Of a stretch of DNA of 64,000 nucleotides, positions 17,799 to 29,688 are shown piece after piece; position 1 is the first letter of the stretch, and each line of letters opens with the position of its first letter. Both the position numbers and the translations under genes were made by a program. This DNA comes from Nocardiopsis flavescens (GTDB taxonomy: Bacteria > Actinomycetota > Actinomycetes > Streptosporangiales > Streptosporangiaceae). Below the pieces are notes generated by a model. That model was given only the letters and a program-made list of their open reading frames with translations. It searched no databases and had not been told where the DNA came from. Where the stretch lies: positions 458,422 to 522,421 of the forward strand of contig NZ_FQZK01000003.1 in NCBI RefSeq assembly GCF_900141985.1, given 5' to 3'.

Positions 17799-18884
17799 CT
17801 ACCCGAACGACACCTCCTCCGGATGCCACAGCTCACGGCGGCCGCGCCAGGCCTCCAACGCGACCCGCCCGAACGGCTCCACCCGCCAGTCGCCCCCGGG
17901 GTCCAGGTGGTTGGCGTAGAGGACCTCGCCGTCGCGGGACAGGACGTAGAGGGAGTCGACCAGCCGGTGCGTCTCCAGGAACTCGACCGTGTTGGGGACG
18001 CCCTGGTAGAAGCGGTCGTGCAGGTGTTCGCGCATCCAGCGGCCGAACCCCTGGTGCTCCCGGGAGCGGCGGTGGCGGTCCACGACCGCGAACCGGCTGG
18101 CGGAGGCGTGCACGGCCAGGAAGGCGGCCTCCACGCGGTAGCCCGCCTCGCGAAAGCCCCCCGTCCAGGCGGCGGCCCAGTCGGCCCGCCCCAGCGGGTG
18201 GCTGCACAGCACGTCCGCCCGGCAGGCGCGGACGTGCTCCAGGGCGGGGGTGTGCAGCACCCCCACCTGCTCGGCGACCGTCCGCGAGGCGGTGCGGTCG
18301 TCGCGGCCCATCAGGCGCTCGTAGTCCGGGGACAGCCGCATCAGGTCGTCGCCGTCGTAGCTCACCGTGCCCTCGGGCAGGACGGGCAGGAGCAGCCGCT
18401 GGAGGGTGGACTTGCCCGAGCCCGGCTGGCCGCCGAACAGCAGCACCCGGGGGTGCTCGCGGGCGGTCCCGGTGAGCCGGTCGCGCAGTCCCAGGTCGAA
18501 GAGGTCGGCGGCCTCGGCCGCCGAGAGCGGGGGCGGCGTCTCGCCCCGGTCGGGTGCCGGGCGCGAGCGCAGCCCGGCCAGGAGCCGCACGAGGTCGCCG
18601 TCGGCGCGCTCGACCTCGTCCGGGGTGAGGAAGGGCAGGCGGGCCTCCGCCGCCAGCAGCTCCGCGGCGCGGTCGCGCAGGCCCCGGGCCGTGCAGGCGC
18701 CGATGGCGGCACTGAAGAGGTTGTAGGCGCGCTCCAGGGCCAGGCGCCGCTCCCCGGTCTGGGGCGGGAAGCCGCCGGTGCGGCTCTGGGCCAGGAGGGG
18801 CCCGGCGGCGGGGCCGGGTGCCGCGACCGGGGCGGCCGCCCCGGGTTCGAGCGCCTCCGGGGAGGGGTCGGTGTCCGTCGCCAT
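17799..18884 (-). CDS. Zeta-toxin family kinase with N-terminal helical extension
   Basis: A 361-residue protein. The C-terminal 220 residues are a zeta-toxin/P-loop kinase: Walker A GGQPGSGKST (151-160), then YDGDDLMR (176-183) and SPDYERL, matching the zeta substrate-binding and catalytic Asp/Arg pattern. Zeta toxins phosphorylate UDP-N-acetylglucosamine; chromosomal relatives may act on other substrates. The first 145 residues contain a predicted helical region (residues 47-110) absent from minimal zeta toxins. No epsilon or PezA antitoxin gene is adjacent. The ATG at 18884 follows GGAAGGG. Convergent with R2lox, with 22 bases between. Confidence 0.8.
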   Translation of the reverse strand: MATDTDPSPEALEPGAAAPVAAPGPAAGPLLAQSRTGGFPPQTGERRLALERAYNLFSAAIGACTARGLRDRAAELLAAEARLPFLTPDEVERADGDLVRLLAGLRSRPAPDRGETPPPLSAAEAADLFDLGLRDRLTGTAREHPRVLLFGGQPGSGKSTLQRLLLPVLPEGTVSYDGDDLMRLSPDYERLMGRDDRTASRTVAEQVGVLHTPALEHVRACRADVLCSHPLGRADWAAAWTGGFREAGYRVEAAFLAVHASASRFAVVDRHRRSREHQGFGRWMREHLHDRFYQGVPNTVEFLETHRLVDSLYVLSRDGEVLYANHLDPGGDWRVEPFGRVALEAWRGRRELWHPEEVSFG

Positions 18885-19015
18885 GCCGTCACCCTTCCGG
18901 GGGCCGTGGCCGGCCCCGCGTTCGCTCACACCGGGTGATGCTAGTGCGTCCGCACGGGATCGGGTGGCGGTTCCGGCGGCCGGTACCGGACAGGGCGCGG
19001 GTCCGCGTGCCCGGA

Positions 19016-19041
19016 GGGCTCCCGGAAGGCGCCGGGAGCCC
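19016..19041 (-). terminator. Hairpin terminator after the cellulase
   Basis: Perfect 10-bp stem (GGGCTCCCGG / CCGGGAGCCC), six-base loop, 53 bases past the stop of the GH6 gene and before the zeta gene. Confidence 0.65.
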
Positions 19042-19094
19042 CCCGGGGGACCGCGCGGACCGGGCGGCGGGGGGTGTCCGCCCGGCCCGCGGGC

Positions 19095-20600
<1,506 letters not shown>

Positions 20601-20614
20601 CTAACCTGGAGTCC

Positions 20615-21034
20615 ATGTCCGCCTCCACCACCCCGCCCGCCGTCATCGACGCCCTGGCCTGGGTCCACGTCCGCGACGGCCGGGTCCTGTGCGTCCGCTC
20701 CCGCGGGCGCGACGTCCTCTACTCCCCCGGCGGCAAGCGCGAGCCCGGGGAGACCGACGAGCAGACCGTGGCCCGCGAAGCCCTCGAAGAGGTCGGCGTC
20801 ACCCTCGTCCCCGGCACCTTCCGCCTCGTCACCGTCGTCGACGAGGTCGCCCACGACCAGGCTCCCGGCACGCGGGTGCGGATGGCCTGCTACGCCGCCG
20901 ACCACGAGGGCGAGCCGCGCCCCAGCGCCGAGGTCTCCGAGATCGCCTGGGTCGGCCACGCCGACCGGGGGCGCTGCGCTCCCGCCACCCAGCGCCTCAT
21001 AGAACTCCTGCACACCACCGGAGAGGTGGTCTGA
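20615..21034 (+). CDS. NUDIX hydrolase
   Basis: A 139-residue pyrophosphohydrolase with a complete Nudix box, GGKREPGETDEQTVAREALEEVG (G-x5-E-x7-REUxEExGU), at about residues 39-61. The following strands give no clear substrate signature; MutT/8-oxo-dGTP or general NDP-X cleavage is possible. The ATG at 20615 follows TAACCT (20602-20607) by seven bases with no ribosome site, so probably leaderless. Confidence 0.85.
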   Translation: MSASTTPPAVIDALAWVHVRDGRVLCVRSRGRDVLYSPGGKREPGETDEQTVAREALEEVGVTLVPGTFRLVTVVDEVAHDQAPGTRVRMACYAADHEGEPRPSAEVSEIAWVGHADRGRCAPATQRLIELLHTTGEVV

Positions 21035-21097
21035 GCAGGGGGTTCCCCACCGGAAAACCAGTGGCCCCGGACGCTCGCCCCCGCTTACAGTCCGTGT

Positions 21098-22819
21098 GTG
21101 CGCGACCTTCCCCAGCCCCCGGGCGACCCCGACCACCGCTCCGCCGACCGCTACCTGCTCTGGATGGCGCGGAAGGAGTGGCGCGCCCTGCTGTGGGCCG
21201 GGGTCCTCGCCAGCGGGTACACCGCCGGCACCGTGCTGCTGTCCGCGGTCATCGGCGCGGCCCTGGACTCCGGGCTCGACACGCGCTCGGTGCTGTCCTG
21301 GGCCGGAGTGCTGTCCGCGGTCATCGCGGTCGCCGTGGTCTTCATCCCGCTCGCGCACCGCGCCGAGTGCTTCACCTGGTACGCCTCCGCCTACCGCACC
21401 GTGCAGGTCGTCTGCTCCCGGGCCGCCGACCTGGGCCCCACCCTGACCCGGCGGCTGCCCTCCGGCGAGGTCATCGCCGTGGGCACCGAGGACATCGAGC
21501 GGATCGGGGACTTCTGGGAGCGGTTCGCGATGATCCTGGCCTCCCTGGTGTCCATGGCGGTGGTGGCCGCCCTCATGCTCACGTCGCACGTGGTCTTCGG
21601 GCTGATCGTGCTGGCCGCCGTACCGGTGATCATGCTCGGCATCGCCCCGGTGCTGCGCCCCCTGGCCAGGCGCCAGGAGCACCAGCGCTCCCGCAAGGCC
21701 GAGCTCACCACCCGGGCCTGCGACCTGGTCGCGGGGCTGCGGGTGCTGCGCGGCGTGGGCGGGGAGCGCACCGTGGGCGACCGCTACCGGGACGAGTCCC
21801 AGCGGGTGCGCGCCGCCGGGGTGCGGGTGGGCTGGCTGGACGCCGCCCTCCAGGCCCTGCGCGAGCTGTACCCGGGGCTGCTGCTGGTGGGCATCGTCTG
21901 GTACGGCGCGCGGCTGGCCCTGGACGGGGAGCTGACCGTGGGGCAGCTGGTGGCGTTCTACGGGTTCACGACCAACCTGGCCGTGTCCGTGCGCCACCTG
22001 ATGACGGGCGTGTCCCTGTACATCTCCGCGCGGGTCGCCGCCGGGCGGGTGTCCCGGGTGCTGGCCCTGGCCCACGACCACCCCGACCCCGAGACGCCCG
22101 CCGAGCCGCCGACCGGCCCCTGCGGACTGTACGACCCGGCCAGCGGGGTGCGCGTCCCGGCCGGGCTGCTGACCGGCGTGGTGTGCGCCGACCCGGCGGA
22201 CGCCACCGGGATCTCCGCCCGGCTGGGCCGCTACGCCGAGGGCGGGCACCTGGTGGAGGAGGCCACCGGCCGCTCGGTCCCGCTGTCCGACCTGCCGCTG
22301 CGCGCGGTGCGCGAACGCGTCCTGGTCGCCGCCAACGACGCCCACCTGTTCTCGGGGCCGCTGCGCGAGGAGCTGTCGCCCGACGGCGGCCTGTCGGAGG
22401 AGCGGCTGGCCGCGGTGGTGCGGGTGGCCGCGGCCGAGGACGTCGTCCGCCGGTCCCCGTCCGGTTGGGACGCGCTGCTCACCGAGCGGGGCCGCGAGTA
22501 CTCCGGCGGCCAGCAGCAGCGGCTGCGGCTGGCCCGGGCGCTGGCCCACGACCCCGACGTCCTGGTGCTGGTGGAGCCCGCGTCCGCCGTGGACGCCCAC
22601 TCCGAGGCGGCCATCGCCGCCCGGCTGGCGGACGAGCGGTCCGGGCGCACGACGGTGCTGGTGACCACCAGCCCGCTGCTGCTGGACCGCACCGACCACG
22701 TGCGGTTCGTCCGCGGCGGCCGGGTCGCCGCTGAGGGCGCCCACCACGACCTGCTGGCCGCCGAACCCGGGTACGCCGCCACCGTGCTGCGCACGACCGT
22801 GCTGGAGGAACAGCCGTGA
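21098..22819 (+). CDS. ABC exporter half-transporter with degenerate Walker A
   Basis: A 573-residue ABC exporter: about six membrane helices in residues 30-315, then a nucleotide-binding domain. The Walker A region reads VCADPADATGISARL instead of GxxGxGKST, the Q-loop Gln is Asn (VAAND), Walker B is LVLVEPAS (Asp replaced by Val), and the H-loop His is lost (VTTSPLL). The signature YSGGQQQRLRLARAL is intact. It therefore probably cannot hydrolyse ATP itself but supplies the signature to its partner, encoded immediately downstream with a GTGA overlap. GTG at 21098, seven bases past TACAGT, probably leaderless. Confidence 0.88.
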   Translation: MRDLPQPPGDPDHRSADRYLLWMARKEWRALLWAGVLASGYTAGTVLLSAVIGAALDSGLDTRSVLSWAGVLSAVIAVAVVFIPLAHRAECFTWYASAYRTVQVVCSRAADLGPTLTRRLPSGEVIAVGTEDIERIGDFWERFAMILASLVSMAVVAALMLTSHVVFGLIVLAAVPVIMLGIAPVLRPLARRQEHQRSRKAELTTRACDLVAGLRVLRGVGGERTVGDRYRDESQRVRAAGVRVGWLDAALQALRELYPGLLLVGIVWYGARLALDGELTVGQLVAFYGFTTNLAVSVRHLMTGVSLYISARVAAGRVSRVLALAHDHPDPETPAEPPTGPCGLYDPASGVRVPAGLLTGVVCADPADATGISARLGRYAEGGHLVEEATGRSVPLSDLPLRAVRERVLVAANDAHLFSGPLREELSPDGGLSEERLAAVVRVAAAEDVVRRSPSGWDALLTERGREYSGGQQQRLRLARALAHDPDVLVLVEPASAVDAHSEAAIAARLADERSGRTTVLVTTSPLLLDRTDHVRFVRGGRVAAEGAHHDLLAAEPGYAATVLRTTVLEEQP

Positions 22820-24585
22820 CCGCCACCGACGAGCGCCGGGGCCTGCTCCCGGTCGCCCCGCCCCCGATGGTGTGGGCCCGGCTCTCCCTCCTGCTGCGCG
22901 GCCACGGCCGCGTCCTGGCCGCGGTGGTCGGCCTGTACGGGCTGGCGGCCCTGGCCGCGCTCGCCCCGCCGTGGATGCTCGGGCGGATCGTCGACGCGGT
23001 GCGCGCGTCGGCCGCCCCTGAGCGGATCGACCTCATGGCGCTCCTGGTCGTGGGCGCGCTGCTCTGCCACGCGGTGCTCACCCTGGTGTCGGTGGCGCTG
23101 TCCATCCGGTTCGGCGAGGCGGTCCTGGCCGAGCTGCGCGAGAACTTCGTGCGGGCCGTGCTGCGGCTGCCGCTGGGCACCGTGGAGCGCGCGGGCAGCG
23201 GCGACCTGATGGCGCGCACCGGGCGCGACGTCGGCCACCTCAGCCACACCGTCCGCCACTCCCTGCCCGTGATGGTGGTGAGCGGGGTGACGGTGGTGGT
23301 CATCTTCGGCGCGCTGACCGTGCTGCACCCGGTGCTGCTGCTCGCCTGGCTGCCGTCCGCGGCGGTGATCTGGCTGTCCACCCGCTGGTACGCCCGGCGC
23401 GCCCCGGCCGGGTACCTGCGGGAGCTGGACACCTACTCCGAGCTGACCCAGGGAGTGACCGACACGGTGGAGGGGGCGCACACCCTGGAGGCCCTGGGCC
23501 GCCAGGACCGCCAGCGGGTGCGCACCGACGGGCGGATCCACAGCGCCTACCTGGCCGAGCGGTACACGCTGTGGCTGCGCACCGTGTGGTACCCGACGCT
23601 GGAGTTCTCGTACCTGGTGCCGACGGCCGCCACGTTCGTGGCCGCGGCGTACCTGCACGCCCAGGGGGAGCTGACGGTCGGGCAGATCGCCACGGCGGTG
23701 TTCCTGGCCGTGCAGGTGGTGCGGCCGGTCGACCTCCTCATCGACCAGGTGGACAGCCTGATGATGGGGTTCACCAGCCTGCGCCGCCTGATCGGCGTGG
23801 AGCTGGCCGAGGAGCCGGCCGCGGACGACGCGTCCGGCGGGCGGGGGGAGCCGGGCGCCGTCGAGATCTCGGGGCTGCGCTTCGGCTACACCGGAACCGA
23901 GGTCCTGCACGGGGTCGACCTGACGCTGGAGCCGGGCGAGAGGCTGGCCGTGGTGGGTCCCAGCGGGGCGGGCAAGTCCACGCTGGGCAAGCTCATCGCG
24001 GGCGTCCACACGCCGACCTCCGGGACCGTCCGGGTGGGCGGGCGGGACCTGACCGGGCTCTCCCCGCGGGCCCGCCGGGAGAAGGCGATCCTGCTCAGCC
24101 AGGAGAGCCACGTGTTCCGCGGGACCGTCGCCGAGAACCTGGCGCTGGCCCTGGACCGCGAGGAGGCGGACCGCGACGCCCTGTGGGAGGCGCTGGCCGC
24201 GGTGGACGCCGACTCCTGGGTGCGGGCGCTGCCCGAGGGCCTGGACACCAGGATCGGGTCGGGGCACCTCTCCCTGGACCCGGCGCACGTGCAGCAGCTG
24301 GCCCTGGCCCGCGTGGTGCTCGCCGACCCCGGGGTGCTGGTGCTGGACGAGGCGACCTCGCTCATGGACCCGGGTTCGGCCCGCCACCTGGAGCGCTCGC
24401 TGGCCGGCGTGCTGGCGGGCCGCACGGTGGTGGCGATCGCCCACCGCCTGCACACCGCCCACGACGCCGACCGCGTCGCGGTGGTCGAGGACGGCCTCGT
24501 CCGGGAGCTGGGCTCCCACGACGAACTCCTCGCGGCGGGGGGCTCCTACGCCGCCCTCTGGCACGCCTGGCACGGCACCCCCTGA
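22816..24585 (+). CDS. ABC exporter half-transporter with degenerate signature motif
   Basis: A 589-residue ABC exporter with about six membrane helices (residues 20-310). The nucleotide-binding domain has intact Walker A (GPSGAGKST), Q-loop (LLSQESHVF), Walker B (VLVLDEATS) and H-loop (AIAHRLHT). The signature is SLDPAHVQQ where LSGGQ-x-QR is expected. It complements the preceding gene, so the heterodimer has one consensus ATP site (this Walker A with the other signature) and one degenerate site. The GTG overlaps the previous stop by four bases (translational coupling). Cargo unknown; multidrug or lipid-type export is typical of the fold. Confidence 0.9.
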   Translation: MTATDERRGLLPVAPPPMVWARLSLLLRGHGRVLAAVVGLYGLAALAALAPPWMLGRIVDAVRASAAPERIDLMALLVVGALLCHAVLTLVSVALSIRFGEAVLAELRENFVRAVLRLPLGTVERAGSGDLMARTGRDVGHLSHTVRHSLPVMVVSGVTVVVIFGALTVLHPVLLLAWLPSAAVIWLSTRWYARRAPAGYLRELDTYSELTQGVTDTVEGAHTLEALGRQDRQRVRTDGRIHSAYLAERYTLWLRTVWYPTLEFSYLVPTAATFVAAAYLHAQGELTVGQIATAVFLAVQVVRPVDLLIDQVDSLMMGFTSLRRLIGVELAEEPAADDASGGRGEPGAVEISGLRFGYTGTEVLHGVDLTLEPGERLAVVGPSGAGKSTLGKLIAGVHTPTSGTVRVGGRDLTGLSPRARREKAILLSQESHVFRGTVAENLALALDREEADRDALWEALAAVDADSWVRALPEGLDTRIGSGHLSLDPAHVQQLALARVVLADPGVLVLDEATSLMDPGSARHLERSLAGVLAGRTVVAIAHRLHTAHDADRVAVVEDGLVRELGSHDELLAAGGSYAALWHAWHGTP

Positions 24586-25219
24586 CCCGCGCCGCGGGGC
24601 GGCGGCCGGGCCGGGCGGCCTCCTCGCCGAAGCCCTCCGGTGCGGGCCGGGCGTCCCCTCCCCGCCGATCTCGCCGGGAGGGGCGCGCCGCCCCCGCCGG
24701 TGCCGCGGTCAGGACCTCGGGAGCACACGGAGCGGCGCGGCACACCGGAAACACACCGGACCCCACGCTCAGCACCGAAAACACACGCCGCGTAGGTCGG
24801 CAGAAGTTCACCGGGCCACGCGGGCCGGCAGGAGCACACCCGCACCACACGGGCCATCAGAAACACCCCGGACCACACACGGCACCGAGAACACACCGGT
24901 CCGCACAGGCCGACGGGAGCGCGCGAGACCGGGCGGAACACCGGAAGCACACGGAACGGCGCGGCACACCGGAAACACGGGATCACACAGGCCGACACGA
25001 GCACGTCCGACCACACAGGCCACCGGAAACACCCCGGGCCGCGCGCGGCACCGAGAACACACCGGTCCGCACAGGCCGACGGGAGCGCGCGAGACCGGGC
25101 GGAACACCGGAAGCGCACGGGGCCGACAGGGCCCCGGGAACGCGGAACCGGGCGGCCCCGAGGGGACCGCCCGGTCGTCGCGGGCTGAGGTCGCGTATCC
25201 GGACCTCCGACGCCGTGGA
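24586..25219. repeat. Convergent intergenic region with 166-bp-period duplication
   Basis: About 630 bases between the ABC gene and the 3' end of groEL. A 68-bp block at 24881-24948 recurs perfectly at 25047-25114 (period 166). Flanking parts of the unit recur with mismatches (24851-24880 and 25017-25046). A short phrase, GCGGCACACCGGAAACAC, occurs near 24737 and 24961. The sequence is unusually rich in CAC/CCGGA words. No frame looks coding. Confidence 0.8.
25147..25175 (-). terminator. Terminator downstream of groEL
   Basis: A 13-bp stem with one bulged A (ACCGGGCGGCCCC / GGGGACCGCCCGGT), about 45 bases past the groEL stop on the minus strand. Confidence 0.65.
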
Positions 25220-26974
<1,755 letters not shown>

Positions 26975-27001
26975 TTAGCACTCAGCCTGGGCGAGTGCTA
27001 A
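26975..27001. promoter_or_regulatory. CIRCE element 1 (HrcA operator), perfect
   Basis: TTAGCACTC, nine bases, GAGTGCTAA: the exact CIRCE consensus, about 127 bases before the groEL ATG. HrcA binding here would repress groEL at normal temperature. Confidence 0.95.
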
Positions 27002-27013
27002 CCCGATCCCTTT

Positions 27014-27040
27014 TTAGCACTCGCCCCGGGAGAGTGCAAA
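27014..27040. promoter_or_regulatory. CIRCE element 2 (HrcA operator), one mismatch
   Basis: TTAGCACTC, nine bases, GAGTGCAAA (consensus GAGTGCTAA). Its centre is 39 bases from that of CIRCE 1, close to four helical turns, so two HrcA dimers would bind the same face. Confidence 0.9.
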
Positions 27041-27131
27041 CGATGCGGTCACGATTCCACCCCCTCTTCAAGCCGCGTTCACCTGCACAAACACCCCGCA
27101 GGGCGGTCTTTTCCGCTGGCGGCGGACGAGG

Positions 27132-27935
27132 TCAGGCGGAGATCCTGCGCATCGCGCGCGAGCCCAGGAGCAGGACCAGCAGGGTGGCCGCGACGGCGAC
27201 CGCCCAGCCCAGGGCCACGACCGCGTTCCACTCCCCGGCGAACAGCGCGCGCTCCGCGTCCACCACGTAGGCGACGGGGTTGATCCGGGAGAGGCCGTAC
27301 AGCCAGCCCGGCGCCAGCTCCATCGGCAGCAGCACGCCCGACAGCAGCATCAGCGGCATGACGGCGGTCTGGACGATGGGCGCGAAGACGAAGGTCCGCC
27401 GGACCCTGAGGGCCACCAGGTACGACACCGAGGACACGCCGGTCCCCAGCACGACCAGCAGGAGCAGGCCGACGACGAGCCCGGCCACCGGGACGCGGAA
27501 CCCGAACGGCAGCACCAGCACGACGATGAGCACCGCCTGCGCCGTCATCACGGCGACGTCGCCCAGCACCCGTCCCAGCAGGAGCGCCACCCGGCTCACC
27601 GGGCTGGCCGTCAGCCGCTCGTGCGCGCCGGAGGCCAGCTCGGGCAGCAGCCCGAACCCGGCGAAGCCGGCGGTGAACAGGGCGAGCATCACCAGGAGCC
27701 CGGGCACGAACCACTGCCAGGGGTTCTCGCCCTCGGCCCCGGCCAAGCCGGAGAGCAGCGGCGCGAACAGCACCAGGTACAGGACCGGCTGGAGCATGCC
27801 GAACAGGAGCAGGGCGGGGCGGTGCAGCAGCGGCCGCATCTGCCGGGCGAAAACGATCCCGGTGTCCCGGAGCGGGGACGGCCGGGGGACGCCGGCCTCG
27901 GCGGCGGCGGTGGGGGCGGCGGTTTCGGTGGTCAC
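27132..27935 (-). CDS. DrrB-like ABC-2 transporter permease
   Basis: A 267-residue membrane protein with about six hydrophobic segments of the ABC-2 permease family, matching DrrB (daunorubicin-resistance type) in size and in RQMRPLLHRPALLLFGMLQPVLYLVLFAPL. It should form the membrane channel for the ATPase encoded just upstream. The GTG start at 27935 overlaps the ATPase stop codon (GTGA). Controlled with the ATPase by the PadR repressor encoded first in the operon. Substrate unknown, probably a drug or lipid. Confidence 0.9.
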   Translation of the reverse strand: MTTETAAPTAAAEAGVPRPSPLRDTGIVFARQMRPLLHRPALLLFGMLQPVLYLVLFAPLLSGLAGAEGENPWQWFVPGLLVMLALFTAGFAGFGLLPELASGAHERLTASPVSRVALLLGRVLGDVAVMTAQAVLIVVLVLPFGFRVPVAGLVVGLLLLVVLGTGVSSVSYLVALRVRRTFVFAPIVQTAVMPLMLLSGVLLPMELAPGWLYGLSRINPVAYVVDAERALFAGEWNAVVALGWAVAVAATLLVLLLGSRAMRRISA

Positions 27936-28897
27936 GGGTTCTCCTCCCGCAGGCTGCGGCCGGTGAGGGCCAGGAAGACGTCGTCGAGGGTGGGGCGCTG
28001 CACCCGCACCGTGGTCGGGGCGACCCCGGAGGCGTCCAGCGCGCGCAGCAGCTCGGGCAGGACGGCGTCGCCGCGCTCGACCCGCAGCCGCACCCCGGGC
28101 TCGCGGCCGGAGACGGCCTCGACCCCGTCGGCGGCGGGCAGCCTCCCGGCGATCTCGGCGCCGGTGGCCGCGGACCCGCCGTCGGCGACGGTGAAGGAGA
28201 CGAGGTCGCCGGAGACCCCGGCCTTGAGCTCGTCGGCGGTGCCGTCGGCGATGACCCGGCCGTGGTCGATGACCAGGACCCGCCCGGCGGCCCCGTCGGC
28301 CTCCTCCAGGTAGTGGGTGGTGAGCACGATGGTCGTGCCGGACTTCTCCCGCAGGCGGGCGATGTGCTCCCACAGGTTGGCCCGGCTGTGCGGGTCCAGG
28401 CCGGTGGAGGGCTCGTCCAGGAACAGCAGCGGCGGGCGGTGGATGAGCCCCATGGCGATGTCGAGGCGGCGCCGCTGCCCGCCGGAGAGCCGGGTGACCT
28501 CGCGGTCGGCGGCGCCCGACAGCTCCAGCACGTCGAGCAGTTCGGCGGTGCGCGCCCGGGCCGTGGCCCGGCCCAGGCCGTAGAGCAGGCCCTGGGTGTA
28601 CAGCTCCTCCCCCGCCCGCTGGTCCTCGCCCGCGCCGTGGCCCTGGCCGACGAACCCGATGCGGCGGCGCACCCGGGCCGGCTCGGCGCGCACGTCGCGC
28701 CCGGCGACCACGGCGGTGCCTGAGGTGGGTTCGAGCAGGGTGGTGAGCATCCTCAGGGTGGTGGACTTGCCCGCGCCGTTGGGGCCGAGCAGGGCGACGA
28801 GCTCGCCCTCGGCGACGTCGATGTCGACGCCCCGGACCGCTTCGACGGTCTCCTTGCCGACGCGGAAGTGCTTGGTGAGATCCCGGGTCCGGATCAT
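27932..28897 (-). CDS. DrrA-like ABC transporter ATP-binding protein
   Basis: A 321-residue ATPase: Walker A GPNGAGKST (residues 38-46), Q-loop GFVGQGHG, signature LSGGQRRRLDIA, Walker B LLFLDEPSTGLD, H-loop TTHYLEEAD. The C-terminal 90 residues are the accessory domain typical of DrrA proteins, ending RPTLDDVFLALTGRSL. It powers the permease at 27132-27935. The ATG at 28897 follows AAGGAG; that ribosome site lies next to the first palindromic operator, so repressor binding would block transcription directly. Confidence 0.93.
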   Translation of the reverse strand: MIRTRDLTKHFRVGKETVEAVRGVDIDVAEGELVALLGPNGAGKSTTLRMLTTLLEPTSGTAVVAGRDVRAEPARVRRRIGFVGQGHGAGEDQRAGEELYTQGLLYGLGRATARARTAELLDVLELSGAADREVTRLSGGQRRRLDIAMGLIHRPPLLFLDEPSTGLDPHSRANLWEHIARLREKSGTTIVLTTHYLEEADGAAGRVLVIDHGRVIADGTADELKAGVSGDLVSFTVADGGSAATGAEIAGRLPAADGVEAVSGREPGVRLRVERGDAVLPELLRALDASGVAPTTVRVQRPTLDDVFLALTGRSLREENP

Positions 28898-28907
28898 CCG
28901 CGACTCC

Positions 28908-28925
28908 TTATTCAAAGTTGAATAA
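28908..28925. promoter_or_regulatory. PadR operator 1
   Basis: Perfect 18-bp palindrome TTATTCAAAGTTGAATAA, ending 11 bases before the ATPase start codon. A second, one-mismatch copy lies 44 bases further upstream. PadR repressors bind such AT-rich palindromes, and the padR gene is adjacent. Confidence 0.8.
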
Positions 28926-28951
28926 GAAGGAGTCTGCCGCACCGGCGTCCC

Positions 28952-28969
28952 GTATTCAAGTTTTAATAC
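28952..28969. promoter_or_regulatory. PadR operator 2
   Basis: GTATTCAAGTTTTAATAC, the operator-1 palindrome with changes at the ends and one mismatch in the right arm. It lies between the end of padR and operator 1; centre-to-centre spacing is 44 bases. Confidence 0.75.
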
Positions 28970-29003
28970 GGACACCCGGCGGCGCCCGGCCCGCGGCGCG
29001 GGG

Positions 29004-29606
29004 CTACCCCCTCGGCACCCGCTCCGGCGGCAGGCCGAAGGCCCGCGGGTCGTCGTCGGCCATGGTGTAGCGCCCCTCGCGGAGTTCGCGGATGAGCCCG
29101 CGGGTCCACTCGATGCCCGCCGCCACCGTCAGCCGCTGCAGCTGGAACAGGGGGCGCACGTGTGCCGGCTTGTCCCACTCCGCGGGGTCGCGCCGGGACG
29201 TCTCCAGCGCCTCGGCCGCGTACTCCTCCAGCACGGCGAGCCGCTCCTCGAACAGTTCGATCACCCTGGCGCGCGGCAGCGAGGTCATCAGGGTGACCCC
29301 GGCGCACAGCAGCGCGTGGTCGTCGCCCGCGTGGGCGAGCGCCTTGCGCAGCAGCCGGTGGAGCTCGGTCACGCCCTCCTCGGTGATCTCGTAGGAGGTC
29401 CGCTCCACCGGCCCGTCGTCCTCGGCGGCGACCTCCCGCAGCCTGCCCTCGGCCGTGAGCTTGCGCAGCGTGTGGTAGATGGAACCCCACTTGACGTTGG
29501 CCCAGTCCGAGGCGCCCCAGTCCATCAGCTCGCGACCGACCCGATACCCGTGGGCGCGTCCCGACATGCGCACCACACCCAGGACCAACAACCGCGTCGC
29601 CGACAT
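29004..29606 (-). CDS. PadR family transcriptional regulator
   Basis: A 200-residue regulator with a PadR winged helix in residues 1-90 (LVLGVVRMSGRAHGYRVGREL, WGSIYHTLRKLTAEGRL, YEITEEGVTEL) and the C-terminal helical dimerisation domain of about 100 residues. It probably represses the downstream drrAB-like genes by binding two TATTCAA-type palindromes and releases when ligand binds. The gene order padR-ATPase-permease, all on the minus strand, supports this. ATG at 29606 with GAGGCGG upstream. Confidence 0.92.
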   Translation of the reverse strand: MSATRLLVLGVVRMSGRAHGYRVGRELMDWGASDWANVKWGSIYHTLRKLTAEGRLREVAAEDDGPVERTSYEITEEGVTELHRLLRKALAHAGDDHALLCAGVTLMTSLPRARVIELFEERLAVLEEYAAEALETSRRDPAEWDKPAHVRPLFQLQRLTVAAGIEWTRGLIRELREGRYTMADDDPRAFGLPPERVPRG

Positions 29607-29688
29607 CGCCGCCTCATCCGGAGCACCCCGGGGACCGCCCCCGGTGGGACTCCAGGTTACGACCGGTCCCGGGGACCGCCCCGACGCC

